DNA of 64,000 nt from an uncultured Polaribacter sp. (GCA_947497755.1 CANMHT010000002.1:1-64000); one strand, 5' to 3'. Numbered from the stretch's first letter, positions 23,939 to 32,817 are shown. The notes: generated by a model not told the origin, from the letters alone. Numbers and translations: made by a program.

Positions 23939-24145
23939 CTAATCATTTACATACTCTAAAATATCTGAAGGTTGACAATCTAAAGCTTGGCAAATAGCTT
24001 CTAAGGTAGAAAAACGAATGGCTTTAGCTTTTCCAGATTTTAAAATGGATAAATTGGCTGTAGTTATCCCAATAATCTCTGCCAGTTCTTTGCTTTTCAT
24101 TTTTCGTTTGGCAAGCATCACATCTAAGTTTACAATAATTGCCAT
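23939..24145 (-). CDS. XRE/Cro-CI family small regulator
   Basis: 68 residues that are almost only a helix-turn-helix: MLAKRKMKSKELAEIIGITT, NLSILKSGKAKAIRFSTLEA, ICQALDCQPSDILEY. This short YozG-like type commonly sits next to DUF2975 membrane proteins, as here. It is the last gene of a minus-strand run of six that starts at 26339, 3 bp after the preceding DUF2975 gene, and may repress the cluster. Confidence 0.9.
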   Translation of the reverse strand: MAIIVNLDVMLAKRKMKSKELAEIIGITTANLSILKSGKAKAIRFSTLEAICQALDCQPSDILEYVND

Positions 24146-24148
24146 AGA

Positions 24149-24652
24149 TTAAATGGTTAAATCGTTTTCTTGTTTTATCACTTTTGCAGTATACATTACA
24201 TTGCTAAAAATCATCAAAAATAAGCCAAAAACAATCATTAATAAAGACAAAGATCTAGAATCAGCATTAAAATAAACCATATATTTTATGTCCATAAAAA
24301 AATAAGAAAAGCTAAGTAGAAAACTGATGCTATGTGAAACAATAATTAATTTACCAGCATTACTTAAAAGACTAGAGGTTGTATTGTTAAGATAGTCTGT
24401 GGTGTTTTTTAGTGATACTATTTTAATTAAGAAATAAGAAGCATAGATAAACAAGGCAAATGCAATTGTTTTTAATAGAGCTACAAGCTTTAATGCTATA
24501 GGTGTATTTTGATAATTGAAATGACCTAATTGCAATACATCTTTTTCAAAAATTAAGGCAAGAACAACTAAGGTGGTATCTGCTAAAAACCAAAGTAAGG
24601 TTACGATAAAAATTGAAATTACAATTTTCTTAAGTAGGTTGATTTTTTTCAT
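24149..24652 (-). CDS. DUF2975 family membrane protein (third copy)
   Basis: 167 residues, four transmembrane segments (IVISIFIVTLLWFLADTTLV, LLKTIAFALFIYASYFLI, LIIVSHSISFLLSFSYFF, LLMIVFGLFLMIFSNVMY). It ends in KQENDLTI, a C-terminal tail shared by all three DUF2975 proteins here. Function unknown. It is directly upstream of the XRE gene. Confidence 0.85.
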   Translation of the reverse strand: MKKINLLKKIVISIFIVTLLWFLADTTLVVLALIFEKDVLQLGHFNYQNTPIALKLVALLKTIAFALFIYASYFLIKIVSLKNTTDYLNNTTSSLLSNAGKLIIVSHSISFLLSFSYFFMDIKYMVYFNADSRSLSLLMIVFGLFLMIFSNVMYTAKVIKQENDLTI

Positions 24653-24675
24653 TTTTTACAAGTTGAAATTAATGT

Positions 24676-25182
24676 TTAAATGGTTAAGTCATTTTCTTGT
24701 TTAGCCCTTTTAGCAATAGTAAATACTTCACTTAAAATCAGAAAGAATAACCCTAAAGCAATTAGTAATAAATTAGAATTGATGCCTAATTCGACAGTAA
24801 TTTTAGATCCAAAATACATAGGTCCAATAACAGATAAAATCAGAAAAACGACTCCAGATATGAGTAAAAGACTTCCTATATTTTTATAAGATTTGATGAT
24901 AAAATCATCGAAAATTTTAGCATTTAAAAAATACCTTAATGATTTTCTAAAGAGATGTAGACTATAAAAAATCAATAAAAAATTAATTAGAAAAAGAGCA
25001 AATAAGATTTTAGAAAATGTATCATTTGCTAATAATTCTAATCCTTGAATTTTAAGTTGCATTTCAGACAAATCATAGAAGAATATAGCCGGAATAGCAA
25101 TTAGAATTAAAGGAGTGCCAATGGGAATAGTAACTATCCAAATAAAATCTATAATTGCTTTTAAAACATGTATTTTTCTCAT
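24676..25182 (-). CDS. DUF2975 family membrane protein (second copy)
   Basis: 168 residues with four transmembrane segments and the C-terminal tail KQENDLTI. Its ATG overlaps the end of the preceding gene (25179) by 4 bp, so it is translationally coupled. It is divergent from the other two copies outside the tail and the membrane pattern. Confidence 0.85.
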   Translation of the reverse strand: MRKIHVLKAIIDFIWIVTIPIGTPLILIAIPAIFFYDLSEMQLKIQGLELLANDTFSKILFALFLINFLLIFYSLHLFRKSLRYFLNAKIFDDFIIKSYKNIGSLLLISGVVFLILSVIGPMYFGSKITVELGINSNLLLIALGLFFLILSEVFTIAKRAKQENDLTI

Positions 25183-25598
25183 AGTAAATCTATTTTTTCT
25201 CCTGTGCTATTAATGATGATATATAATTGATTATACTCCCATTTAGAAGCTATGTTTTTGGCTTTTACGACTAAAGTAGCAGTTCCTTTTTTTCCTTCAA
25301 GCTGAATTTTGGTGTCAATTTCATTTTGCTTAAAATTAAAACCACTACTTGTACCAAAACTTAAAGAAAAAGTTCCTTCATTTTTTGCTTTAGTGGGATC
25401 TTTTTTAACTGTAATAGCATTGCCAATAGCATTGAGCACTTCTGTATGATTTGTTGCTTTTTTTATTGCGTATTTACGTGGAACAGAGTTTTCTAATTCA
25501 GAAGTTAAAAAAGAACTAGTAGACTTCATTGCATATAAAATTAATAGCATGGATAGCAGACCAAATCCTAACCATTTTTTTGTTTTAGAGATCTTCAT
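25179..25598 (-). CDS. membrane-anchored small protein, Coa1/Tim21-like
   Basis: 139 residues. One N-terminal membrane segment (WLGFGLLSMLLILYAMKS), then an extracytoplasmic domain in which NHTEVLNAIGNAITVKKDP, KGTATLVVKAKNIASKWEYN and LYIIINSTGEKIDL resemble the cytochrome-oxidase assembly factor 1 (Coa1) fold. The assignment is tentative. It sits between two DUF2975 genes with a 4-bp overlap, so it works with them rather than with an oxidase. Confidence 0.55.
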   Translation of the reverse strand: MKISKTKKWLGFGLLSMLLILYAMKSTSSFLTSELENSVPRKYAIKKATNHTEVLNAIGNAITVKKDPTKAKNEGTFSLSFGTSSGFNFKQNEIDTKIQLEGKKGTATLVVKAKNIASKWEYNQLYIIINSTGEKIDLL

Positions 25599-25608
25599 TT
25601 TAATGGTG

Positions 25609-26124
25609 TTAAATGGTTAAATCATTTTCAGATTGAATTGTAATTCCACGTTTTATTATTTGTGCAAAAATGAAAATGACAATAGATAAGAAGACAAAAT
25701 CACTAGAGAACAAATCCATTTCAAAACCGTGTTTTTTCCCTATTAATTGCATATGTGTATTATGTACAATAGCAATAATCCATAAATAAAAAATACCATA
25801 GCTAATTTGCTGCATTAACCGTTGTACTTGCTCATTAAAAGGTTTTTTAATGCTTAGGTTTTGTAATAATCGTATTACTAAAAAAGCAATGTATGCTTCA
25901 GTAGCAAATAGGACTATTTTATAACCAATAATAAAGCTGTAGTGTATAAAACTATAATTTCTGTATTCAAAAAGATTGATGCCTTCATAAATATTTTTAG
26001 AAGCTTCTGCGTTTTCAAAACTTATTATATAGGCTAATAAGATGGCACCCGCTTTTATAGCAAGTCCAATAAAGGCAAGCCAAGAAAAGAACTTCATTAT
26101 TTTTAAGAGTTTTTCTGTTTTCAT
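25609..26124 (-). CDS. DUF2975 family membrane protein (first copy)
   Basis: 171 residues with four transmembrane segments (FSWLAFIGLAIKAGAILLAY, IVLFATEAYIAFLVIRLL, YGIFYLWIIAIVHN, FVFLSIVIFIFAQII). It ends in QSENDLTI like its paralogues. Ten base pairs separate it from the Coa1-like gene. Confidence 0.85.
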   Translation of the reverse strand: MKTEKLLKIMKFFSWLAFIGLAIKAGAILLAYIISFENAEASKNIYEGINLFEYRNYSFIHYSFIIGYKIVLFATEAYIAFLVIRLLQNLSIKKPFNEQVQRLMQQISYGIFYLWIIAIVHNTHMQLIGKKHGFEMDLFSSDFVFLSIVIFIFAQIIKRGITIQSENDLTI

Positions 26125-26132
26125 AACTATAA

Positions 26133-26339
26133 TTATTTATGCATAAACCAAAGTACATGCCCGCAATTATCACAGATATAATTCTGTGCTTTTTTATTGA
26201 GCCAATCAAGTTTAAAAAAGGTCAATGCTTTGGTATTCATTAAAGTTTCTCTTTCCCAAAAAGTATCATTTTTACAAACAGTACAATTCAGTTTATTTCC
26301 TTTAATGCTTCTTTGTTTAGATACAGGTGTGTTTGCCAT
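26133..26339 (-). CDS. small zinc-ribbon protein
   Basis: 68 residues from the ATG at 26339 (MANTPVSKQRSIKGNKLNC). Two CxxC pairs (LNCTVCKND and YICDNCGHVLWF) are about 30 residues apart, forming a zinc ribbon. An ATG at 26369 would add ten residues, but that start lies upstream of a TATTTTTG promoter element (26359-26366, minus), so the shorter form is preferred. It heads the DUF2975/XRE run. Confidence 0.75.
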   Translation of the reverse strand: MANTPVSKQRSIKGNKLNCTVCKNDTFWERETLMNTKALTFFKLDWLNKKAQNYICDNCGHVLWFMHK

Positions 26340-26358
26340 GTTGTATATTTTAACATAG

Positions 26359-26366
26359 CAAAAATA
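26359..26366 (-). promoter_or_regulatory. -7 element for the zinc-ribbon/DUF2975/XRE run
   Basis: TATTTTTG on the minus strand (TAnnTTTG consensus), 19 bp upstream of the ATG at 26339. It is the only such element I see for the six-gene run. Confidence 0.45.
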
Positions 26367-26413
26367 CAAAAATTATCGAAAAACAATAATTAATTATTAA
26401 AAAAGAATGTTTT

Positions 26414-26851
26414 TTATACTTTTTTAATCACGTTGGTTACGATTCCCCAGATAATAAAATTGTTCTCTTCGGTAATTTTTATTGTTGGGTAATCTGGGTT
26501 TTCTGCTTGTAACCAAACTTCATTATTTTCTACTCGTAAACGTTTTACTGTAAACTCTCCATCTAAAAAACATACAGCAATTTTATTGTTGGTTGGAGCA
26601 ATACTTCTGTCAATTACTAACAAATCGTTATCGTCTAGTCCAGCGCCAATCATGGATTGACCACTTACTCGAGCAAAAAAAGTAGCTTCTTTATTTTGAA
26701 TCAGTTCTTCATCTAAAGAAATACGAGTTTCTCTAAAATCATCTGCAGGAGAAGGAAAGCCAGCAGAGATACCAGTATCTATAAAAACAGCTCCTAAACT
26801 ATCAGTAGATTTTGGAGAAAAGAAGGTTAAATTTTGTGAAGCTTTACTCAT
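26414..26851 (-). CDS. umuD: UmuD-type autoproteolytic polymerase V subunit
   Basis: 145 residues, S24/LexA-like. The cleavage site is Ala-Gly in SAGFPSPADD, the nucleophile Ser in SGQSMIGAG and the Lys in GEFTVKRLR. RecA-stimulated self-cleavage gives UmuD', the partner of UmuC in error-prone repair. The start overlaps the umuC stop (TAATG), so umuD lies downstream of umuC, the reverse of the E. coli order. Confidence 0.93.
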   Translation of the reverse strand: MSKASQNLTFFSPKSTDSLGAVFIDTGISAGFPSPADDFRETRISLDEELIQNKEATFFARVSGQSMIGAGLDDNDLLVIDRSIAPTNNKIAVCFLDGEFTVKRLRVENNEVWLQAENPDYPTIKITEENNFIIWGIVTNVIKKV

Positions 26852-28110
26852 TATGTTACGGTAATAATATCATTAATATTTGTGGTGTACTTAGGAGATA
26901 ATCGCTCTTGACGCATTTTCCAGGTGCGATTTAAGTCTTGATTTCCTAACTTAATTTTATCTGCTTTAAATCTGGTATTAAGATGATCTATAGCAGACAT
27001 TAAAGGCTTGTGTTTAGGGTTTTCTTTAGAAAATAAATTCAATTGATGATTGTCTGTTGGTACCAATCCTGTTACAATAACTCCAGCACGTTTATAGCGA
27101 ACTCCTTTTTTAAACATGCTTTCTACAGTTTTTACAGCAGCATTACAAATAGATAAGCTAGAATTTGTTGGATGTGAAAAAACAATGGTTTTACTTACTT
27201 TGTGCTGTATTGTATCTTTTTTATGTCTATCACTTCGCAAAAGCACAATAACCATATGACAACTAGATTGTTGTTTTCTTAACTTTTCTGCACAACTAGC
27301 TGCAAAAGTAGAAATGCGTTCTTTAATATCTTCTATGTTCGTATAAGTAAACTCAAAACTTCTAGTAGTTGCAATTGCTTTTTTAGACTTGTTATGATCT
27401 TCTAAGGTTAGCTTAGCAATACCTTCTAGGTCTTTTTTTAAATGTAGCTCGGTAATAGAAAAGGTTTTTAATACATACTCATCTGAAAGTTGTGTAAAAT
27501 CCCAAGCAGTTTTACAACCAATATTCTCCAAACGTTTTTGTAATCGCCAACCGATCCCCCAAACCTTCTTTAAAGGAGTCCATTTTAAAGCTTTGATTCG
27601 TTTTTCTTCGGTATCAATAACACAAATTCCGCCTGTTTTTTCAATATTAAAACGTGCTATTTTATTAGCAACTTTACTTAAAGCTTTTGTAGGAGCAATA
27701 CCAACACAAGTAGGAATTCCTGTCCATTGTAATACCTTACTTCTAATAGCTGTTGCATAATTGGTAAAATTGTAATTTTCAAAACCTTTGAATTGTAAAA
27801 AGGCTTCGTCAATAGAATAGACTTCGATATCGGGAGAAAATTGATGTAAAATATTCATCACTCTGCTACTCATATCTCCATATAATGGATAATTAGAAGA
27901 GAGTACTGCAATATTATTGGTTTTGCAAAAGGCTTCCCATTTAAAAATAGGCGCGCCAAAAGGCAATTGTAGAGCTTTAGCTTCATCGCTCATAGAAATA
28001 ACACAACCATCATTGTTGCTTAAAATAGCAACAGGTTTTTGCTGTAAACTCGGATTAAAAACCCGTTCACAAGAAGCATAAAAATTATTACAATCTACCA
28101 AAGCATACAT
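26851..28110 (-). CDS. umuC: Y-family DNA polymerase, UmuC-type
   Basis: 419 residues, the full UmuC length. It starts MYALVDCNNFYASCERVFNP (catalytic Asp in VDCNNFY); the second catalytic site is VYSIDEAFLQF. CVGIAPTKALSKVANKIA and a C-terminal Y-family extension (WKMRQERLSPKYT) follow. It carries out translesion synthesis in the SOS response together with umuD. The start lies 36 bp from bioF, which is divergent, so the two promoters overlap. Confidence 0.94.
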   Translation of the reverse strand: MYALVDCNNFYASCERVFNPSLQQKPVAILSNNDGCVISMSDEAKALQLPFGAPIFKWEAFCKTNNIAVLSSNYPLYGDMSSRVMNILHQFSPDIEVYSIDEAFLQFKGFENYNFTNYATAIRSKVLQWTGIPTCVGIAPTKALSKVANKIARFNIEKTGGICVIDTEEKRIKALKWTPLKKVWGIGWRLQKRLENIGCKTAWDFTQLSDEYVLKTFSITELHLKKDLEGIAKLTLEDHNKSKKAIATTRSFEFTYTNIEDIKERISTFAASCAEKLRKQQSSCHMVIVLLRSDRHKKDTIQHKVSKTIVFSHPTNSSLSICNAAVKTVESMFKKGVRYKRAGVIVTGLVPTDNHQLNLFSKENPKHKPLMSAIDHLNTRFKADKIKLGNQDLNRTWKMRQERLSPKYTTNINDIITVT

Positions 28111-28133
28111 AAAGTAAAGATATGAAATTTGCC

Positions 28134-28141
28134 TACATTTG
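28134..28141 (+). promoter_or_regulatory. -7 promoter element of bioF, nearly leaderless
   Basis: TACATTTG matches TAnnTTTG. It ends 5 bp before the chosen ATG (28147), so the transcript should start at or within a few bases of the start codon. Confidence 0.55.
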
Positions 28142-28146
28142 TGTTG

Positions 28147-29325
28147 ATGAAATTTCCGAATAAATTAGAAAATAAAATACAATTTAGACAAGAGAAAAAA
28201 GCCTTGAGAAGTTTAGGGGTTGACAATGAACTAATAGATTTTTCTTCGAATGACTATTTAGGGTTTGCAAAATCTGAAGCTATTTTTAACGATACACATC
28301 AGTGGATGATGGATCAAAAAATATTAAAAAATGGTGCAACAGGTTCTCGATTGTTATCAGGAAATCACTCATTATATACATTGGTAGAAAAAGAACTTAC
28401 ACAATTTCATCAATCAGAATCTGCATTGATTTTTAATTCGGGCTATGATGCTAATGTTGGTTTTTTCTCATGTGTGCCACAAAGAGGAGATATTATTTTA
28501 TACGATGAATTGATTCATGCTTCTATTAGAGATGGCATCCAATTATCAAATGCAAAAGCGTATAAGTTTAAGCATAACAATCTATACGATTTAGAATCTT
28601 TGCTAGCACGTTATTCTAAAACAACAGCAAATTCAAATAATGAAATGTATGTGGTTACAGAAGCTGTTTTTTCTATGGATGGAGATATGCCTAATTTGAA
28701 AGAAATGATAGCATTGTTAAAAAAATACAAGGCTTATTTTGTTGTAGATGAAGCCCACGGCTTAGGTGTTTTTGGAGATAATGGTTGTGGAAATGTTCAG
28801 GGATTAGGTTTAGAGAATGAGATTTTTGCAAGGATTGTTACGTTTGGAAAAGGATTGGGATGTCATGGAGCGGCTGTTTTAGGAAGTAAACAACTTATAA
28901 GTTATTTGGTAAACTTTGCACGTAGTTTTATTTATACAACAGGGCTTTCTCCACATGCTTTAGCAACCATTTTAACAGCATATAATTATTTAACATTAGA
29001 ACAAGTAGGATTTCAAAATCCACAAGAAAAACTAAAAGAAAATATTAGGTTTTTTATACAAGAAGTAAAAAGACTTGCGTTAAAAAAACGATTTATTGAA
29101 AGTACATCTGCGATTCATTGTTGTGTTATTTCTGGAAATGATGCTGTAAAAGCAATCGCTCAACAAATGCAAAAGAATGGTTTTGATGTAAAACCTATTT
29201 TATCTCCAACAGTTTCTGAAGGAGAAGAGCGTTTGCGCTTCTGTTTACATGCCTATAATTCTAAAGAAGAAATCACCAATGTTTTACAGAACCTTAGTAT
29301 TTTTGTAAACAAATTAAAACAATAA
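28147..29325 (+). CDS. bioF: 8-amino-7-oxononanoate synthase (BioF)
   Basis: 392 residues. A fold-type I PLP enzyme that condenses pimeloyl-ACP/CoA with alanine in biotin synthesis. Evidence: FSSNDYLGFA, GATGSRLLSGNHSLY, VVDEAHGLGVFG and VTFGKGLGCHGAAVLGS, which carries the PLP Lys. The start is placed at ATG 28147; an upstream TTG (28129) would overlap the promoter element. It is the first gene of the biotin run. Confidence 0.94.
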   Translation: MKFPNKLENKIQFRQEKKALRSLGVDNELIDFSSNDYLGFAKSEAIFNDTHQWMMDQKILKNGATGSRLLSGNHSLYTLVEKELTQFHQSESALIFNSGYDANVGFFSCVPQRGDIILYDELIHASIRDGIQLSNAKAYKFKHNNLYDLESLLARYSKTTANSNNEMYVVTEAVFSMDGDMPNLKEMIALLKKYKAYFVVDEAHGLGVFGDNGCGNVQGLGLENEIFARIVTFGKGLGCHGAAVLGSKQLISYLVNFARSFIYTTGLSPHALATILTAYNYLTLEQVGFQNPQEKLKENIRFFIQEVKRLALKKRFIESTSAIHCCVISGNDAVKAIAQQMQKNGFDVKPILSPTVSEGEERLRFCLHAYNSKEEITNVLQNLSIFVNKLKQ

Positions 29326-29326
29326 A

Positions 29327-29704
29327 ATGCGAGACGACTATACAGTTTTAGCGGTTTTTGAATATTCTACAGAAGCACAGTTGTTAAAATCAAAGTTAGA
29401 TTCTGAAGGTATAAAAACCATGTTGATGGACGAAAAAACCATTGATACAGATCCGTTAGTGAGTCAAGCAATTGGAGGAGTAAAGTTGTTGGTGTTTAAC
29501 AAAGATTTAGAAAGGGCTTCAGTTATTTACAATGAAGTTAGAATTTATCAAAAAGATGAAAACGGAAATGCTATTCATTGTAAAGCATGTAACTCAACAA
29601 AAATATTAATTGCGCCTCCACAACGTACAGATATATTCTTTATGTTATTTCCTTTTTTTGAAAGAAGGAGATTTATATGTAACGATTGCAAAACAGTTTT
29701 TTAA
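29327..29704 (+). CDS. DUF2007 and zinc-ribbon protein in the biotin operon
   Basis: 125 residues. The N-terminal 70 residues (YTVLAVFEYSTEAQLLKSKL, VSQAIGGVKLLVFNKDLERA) are a DUF2007 (putative signal-transducing, PII-like) fold. The C-terminus has CKACNSTKIL and CNDCKTVF, a zinc ribbon. It starts 1 bp after bioF, and its stop overlaps the bioD start (TAATG). No biotin role is known. Such genes are common in Bacteroidota. Confidence 0.8.
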   Translation: MRDDYTVLAVFEYSTEAQLLKSKLDSEGIKTMLMDEKTIDTDPLVSQAIGGVKLLVFNKDLERASVIYNEVRIYQKDENGNAIHCKACNSTKILIAPPQRTDIFFMLFPFFERRRFICNDCKTVF

Positions 29705-30324
29705 TGCAGCAAAAAATATTTATCACAGGAATTTCTACAGAAGTAGGAAAAACAGTTGTGTCTGCTATAGTAACAGAAGCATTACAAGCAGATTATTGGA
29801 AACCAGTACAAGCTGGAGAACTTGATAATTGCGATACTCAAAAGGTAAAAAAGATGATTTCAAATTCGCGTTCTGTTTTTTATCCGAATGCACATGCTTT
29901 AAAAACACCAATGAGTCCGCATGCAGCAGCAGCAATAGATAATGTAGAAGTAACTTTAGAAAGCATTGAAGAGCCAGTAACAGAAAATCATTTGGTTATT
30001 GAAGGAGCTGGAGGTTTATTGGTTCCGCTAAATAACACAGAAACAATCTTAGATATTATCAAACCAGAATATAAAGTAATTGTGGTTTCTCGTCATTATT
30101 TAGGAAGCATCAATCATACATTATTAACGGTAAAATTACTACAAGAAAAAGGCTATAAAGTAGCACTTGTTTTTTCTGGAGATGAGCATCCAACAACAGA
30201 AGCAATCATTCAAAAAATGACCAATGCTCCTGTAATAGGAAGAGTCAATGAAGAACCTTATTTTGATCAAAATGTAATTGCTGAGTACGCAGAATTGTTT
30301 CGAGAAAAATTAGAACAATTGTAA
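29704..30324 (+). CDS. bioD: dethiobiotin synthase (BioD)
   Basis: 206 residues from ATG 29704. P-loop ITGISTEVGKTVVSAIV, YWKPVQAG and VIEGAGGLLVPLN are BioD hallmarks. It makes dethiobiotin from DAPA, CO2 and ATP. The ATG overlaps the preceding stop by one base; a start six codons upstream would lie inside the zinc-ribbon gene and is not needed. Confidence 0.94.
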   Translation: MQQKIFITGISTEVGKTVVSAIVTEALQADYWKPVQAGELDNCDTQKVKKMISNSRSVFYPNAHALKTPMSPHAAAAIDNVEVTLESIEEPVTENHLVIEGAGGLLVPLNNTETILDIIKPEYKVIVVSRHYLGSINHTLLTVKLLQEKGYKVALVFSGDEHPTTEAIIQKMTNAPVIGRVNEEPYFDQNVIAEYAELFREKLEQL

Positions 30325-30350
30325 TTCTTTTTAACACTTTTATTTAAGAC

Positions 30351-31616
30351 ATGACATTACAAGAGAGAGATAAAAAACATTTGTGGCATCCATTAACACA
30401 ACACAAATTACACCCAAATCATTTGGCAATAACTAAAGCAAAGGGAGCTTTGTTGTTTGATGACCAAGGAAAGGAATATATAGACGGAATTGCATCTTGG
30501 TATACCTGTATGTATGGGCATTGTAACGAGTATATAACCGCTAAAGTTTCTGAGCAAATGCAGCAGTTAGATCATGTTGTTTTTGCAGGGTTTACTCATG
30601 AGCCTGCTATAAAACTGTCAGAAGCATTGATGCAAATATTGCCAAAAAATCAAGAAAAAATATTCTTTTCAGATAATGGATCTACCTCTGTAGATATTGC
30701 AATTAAAATGGCATTGCAATACCACTTTAACAACGGAGAAAAAAGAGGAAAAATTATAGCTTTAGAAGATGGTTTTCATGGAGATACTTTTGGAGCAATG
30801 TCGGTTTCTGGTTTATCTGTGTATAATGGTCCTTTTGAAGATTTTTTTATTGATGTAGCTAGAATTCAAGTACCAACCGAAGAAAATTTTACAGCAGTAA
30901 AAAAACAATTTGTTGAGCTTATAAGAACCCATAAAGTAGCGGCTTTTATTTACGAGCCTTTAGTACAAGGGGCAGCAGCTATGAAAATGTTTAAAGCTGA
31001 ATTGTTAGATGAGTTATTGGCAATTGCAAAAGAACACAATGTTCTTTGTATTGCAGATGAAGTGATGACAGGGTTTGGAAAAACAGGGAAGGATTTTGCA
31101 TCTATGTATTTAACAAATCAACCAGATATTATTTGTTTGTCAAAGTCGTTAACAGCAGGTTTGGTGCCAATGGCAATTACAAGTTGTACCGAAAAAGTAT
31201 ACAATGCTTTTTTAAGTGATGATATTGGAAAGGGTTTTTTTCATGGTCATACTTATTCTGCAAACCCAATTGCTTGTACGGCAGCTTTAGCAGGAATTGA
31301 ATTGTTGCAAACTCAAGAAATTCAAGATTGCATCGAAAGAATTACAAAAGCTCATGCAGATTTTGATGCAAAAATTAAACAGCATCCAAAAGTAAAAGAG
31401 ACACGTCAATTAGGAGTTATCTATGCCTTAGACTTGAATATTGAAATGGATAGGTATGGAGATTTGCGCTATAAACTTTTCAATTTCTTTATGGAAAATG
31501 GAGTTTGTTTACGGCCTTTAGGAAATACCATTTATATACTAGCTCCGTATGTAATTACAGACGAACAGTTGCAAAAAGTATATCGAATAATAGAAGAATC
31601 TTTAGGAATTATCTAG
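30351..31616 (+). CDS. bioA: adenosylmethionine-8-amino-7-oxononanoate transaminase (BioA)
   Basis: 421 residues. KKHLWHPLTQHKLHP at the N-terminus is typical of BioA; YIDGIASWYTCMYGHCN, IFFSDNGSTSVDIAIKMA, IADEVMTGFGKTG and IICLSKSLTAGLVPM (PLP Lys) follow. It converts KAPA to DAPA. It is 26 bp after bioD in the same operon. Confidence 0.95.
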   Translation: MTLQERDKKHLWHPLTQHKLHPNHLAITKAKGALLFDDQGKEYIDGIASWYTCMYGHCNEYITAKVSEQMQQLDHVVFAGFTHEPAIKLSEALMQILPKNQEKIFFSDNGSTSVDIAIKMALQYHFNNGEKRGKIIALEDGFHGDTFGAMSVSGLSVYNGPFEDFFIDVARIQVPTEENFTAVKKQFVELIRTHKVAAFIYEPLVQGAAAMKMFKAELLDELLAIAKEHNVLCIADEVMTGFGKTGKDFASMYLTNQPDIICLSKSLTAGLVPMAITSCTEKVYNAFLSDDIGKGFFHGHTYSANPIACTAALAGIELLQTQEIQDCIERITKAHADFDAKIKQHPKVKETRQLGVIYALDLNIEMDRYGDLRYKLFNFFMENGVCLRPLGNTIYILAPYVITDEQLQKVYRIIEESLGII

Positions 31617-31637
31617 TTGAGATTAGTAACGAAGCTG

Positions 31638-31645
31638 TATCTTTG
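31638..31645 (+). promoter_or_regulatory. -7 promoter element upstream of the beta-ketoacyl synthase
   Basis: TATCTTTG, 17 bp before the TTG start at 31663. It suggests the synthase can be transcribed apart from bioA. Confidence 0.5.
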
Positions 31646-31662
31646 CAACAAATTTTAAGGCA

Positions 31663-32817
31663 TTGCAAAAACCAATATCCATAACAGCTATTTCTTCTCT
31701 TTCTGCATTAGGAAGTGACCAAGAAGTAATTTGGAGTAATTACCAAAACCATGCACATTTTATAACAGAACGACGTTTTGAAAATTTTTCAGCACTGGTT
31801 GCTCAAATTTCAGAAGAAGATCGTGTTAAAATAGCTCAGTTAAGGCAATCAGAAGCAAAGTATAAAAATTTAGATGATTCAGTTTTGTATGCACTTTTTG
31901 TAGCAAGAGAAGCAATACAAAAGGCTCATTGGAAATCAGAAGAGAGCTTCGGAATCAATATCGGTTCATCACGAGGAGCAACCACATTGTTTGAAAAGTA
32001 TTACAAAGACTTTTTAGAAAATAATCATGCAGAAACATTAAGTTCGCCAACAACAACATTAGGTAATATTTCTTCTTGGATAGCTCATGATTTACAAACA
32101 AATGGCCCAGAAATATCACATTCTATTACCTGTTCAACAGGCTTACATTCTTTGTTAAATGGAGTTGCTTGGATTAATTCAGGAATGTCTTCTAAATTTT
32201 TAGTAGGAGCTAGTGAAGCTGCTTTAACGGGTTTTACTGTAGCTCAAATGAAAGCATTAAAGATTTATGCTCAAAAAAATAACGAATACCCTTGTAAAGC
32301 TTTTGATTTAGAAAAGAAAAAGAATACAATGGTGTTGGGAGAGGCGGCAGCAGTTTTATGTTTAGAAGAAGGAGAAAAAGAAACAGCAATTGCTCAAATT
32401 AAAGGAATTGGTTATGCAACAGAAATCTTAGAACATAATATTTCTATTTCTACAGAAGCAACCTGTTTTCAAAAATCTATGAAGATGGCTTTAGGAAAAA
32501 CACCTATTGATGAAATTGATGCTATAGTGATGCATGCGCCAGGGACAATAAAAGGAGATTTGTCTGAAGTTAAAGCGATTCAAAAACTATTTTGTAACAA
32601 AGTTCCTTTTTTAACTACCAATAAATGGAAACTTGGACATACCTTTGCCTCTTCTGGTGTTTTAAGTATAGAATTAGCAATTTTAATGTTGCAAAATCAG
32701 CAGATAATTTCCGTCCCATATACACCAAAACAAAAAACACCAAAACGCTTACATAAAATATTAGTAAATGCTGTTGGTTTTGGTGGTAATGCAGTTTCTG
32801 TTTTATTGACGAAATAA
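31663..32817 (+). CDS. beta-ketoacyl synthase in the biotin locus
   Basis: 384 residues, KAS I/II fold. ISHSITCSTGLHSLLNG holds the active Cys, VMHAPGTIKGDLSE the first His and WKLGHTFASSGVLS the second His; the Cys-His-His triad is complete. The start is TTG (MQKPISITAISSLSALG), because no ATG precedes a conserved residue. The sequence is divergent from housekeeping FabF and lies 47 bp after bioA. I infer a role in making the pimeloyl chain, or another dedicated acyl product. Confidence 0.85.
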   Translation: MQKPISITAISSLSALGSDQEVIWSNYQNHAHFITERRFENFSALVAQISEEDRVKIAQLRQSEAKYKNLDDSVLYALFVAREAIQKAHWKSEESFGINIGSSRGATTLFEKYYKDFLENNHAETLSSPTTTLGNISSWIAHDLQTNGPEISHSITCSTGLHSLLNGVAWINSGMSSKFLVGASEAALTGFTVAQMKALKIYAQKNNEYPCKAFDLEKKKNTMVLGEAAAVLCLEEGEKETAIAQIKGIGYATEILEHNISISTEATCFQKSMKMALGKTPIDEIDAIVMHAPGTIKGDLSEVKAIQKLFCNKVPFLTTNKWKLGHTFASSGVLSIELAILMLQNQQIISVPYTPKQKTPKRLHKILVNAVGFGGNAVSVLLTK

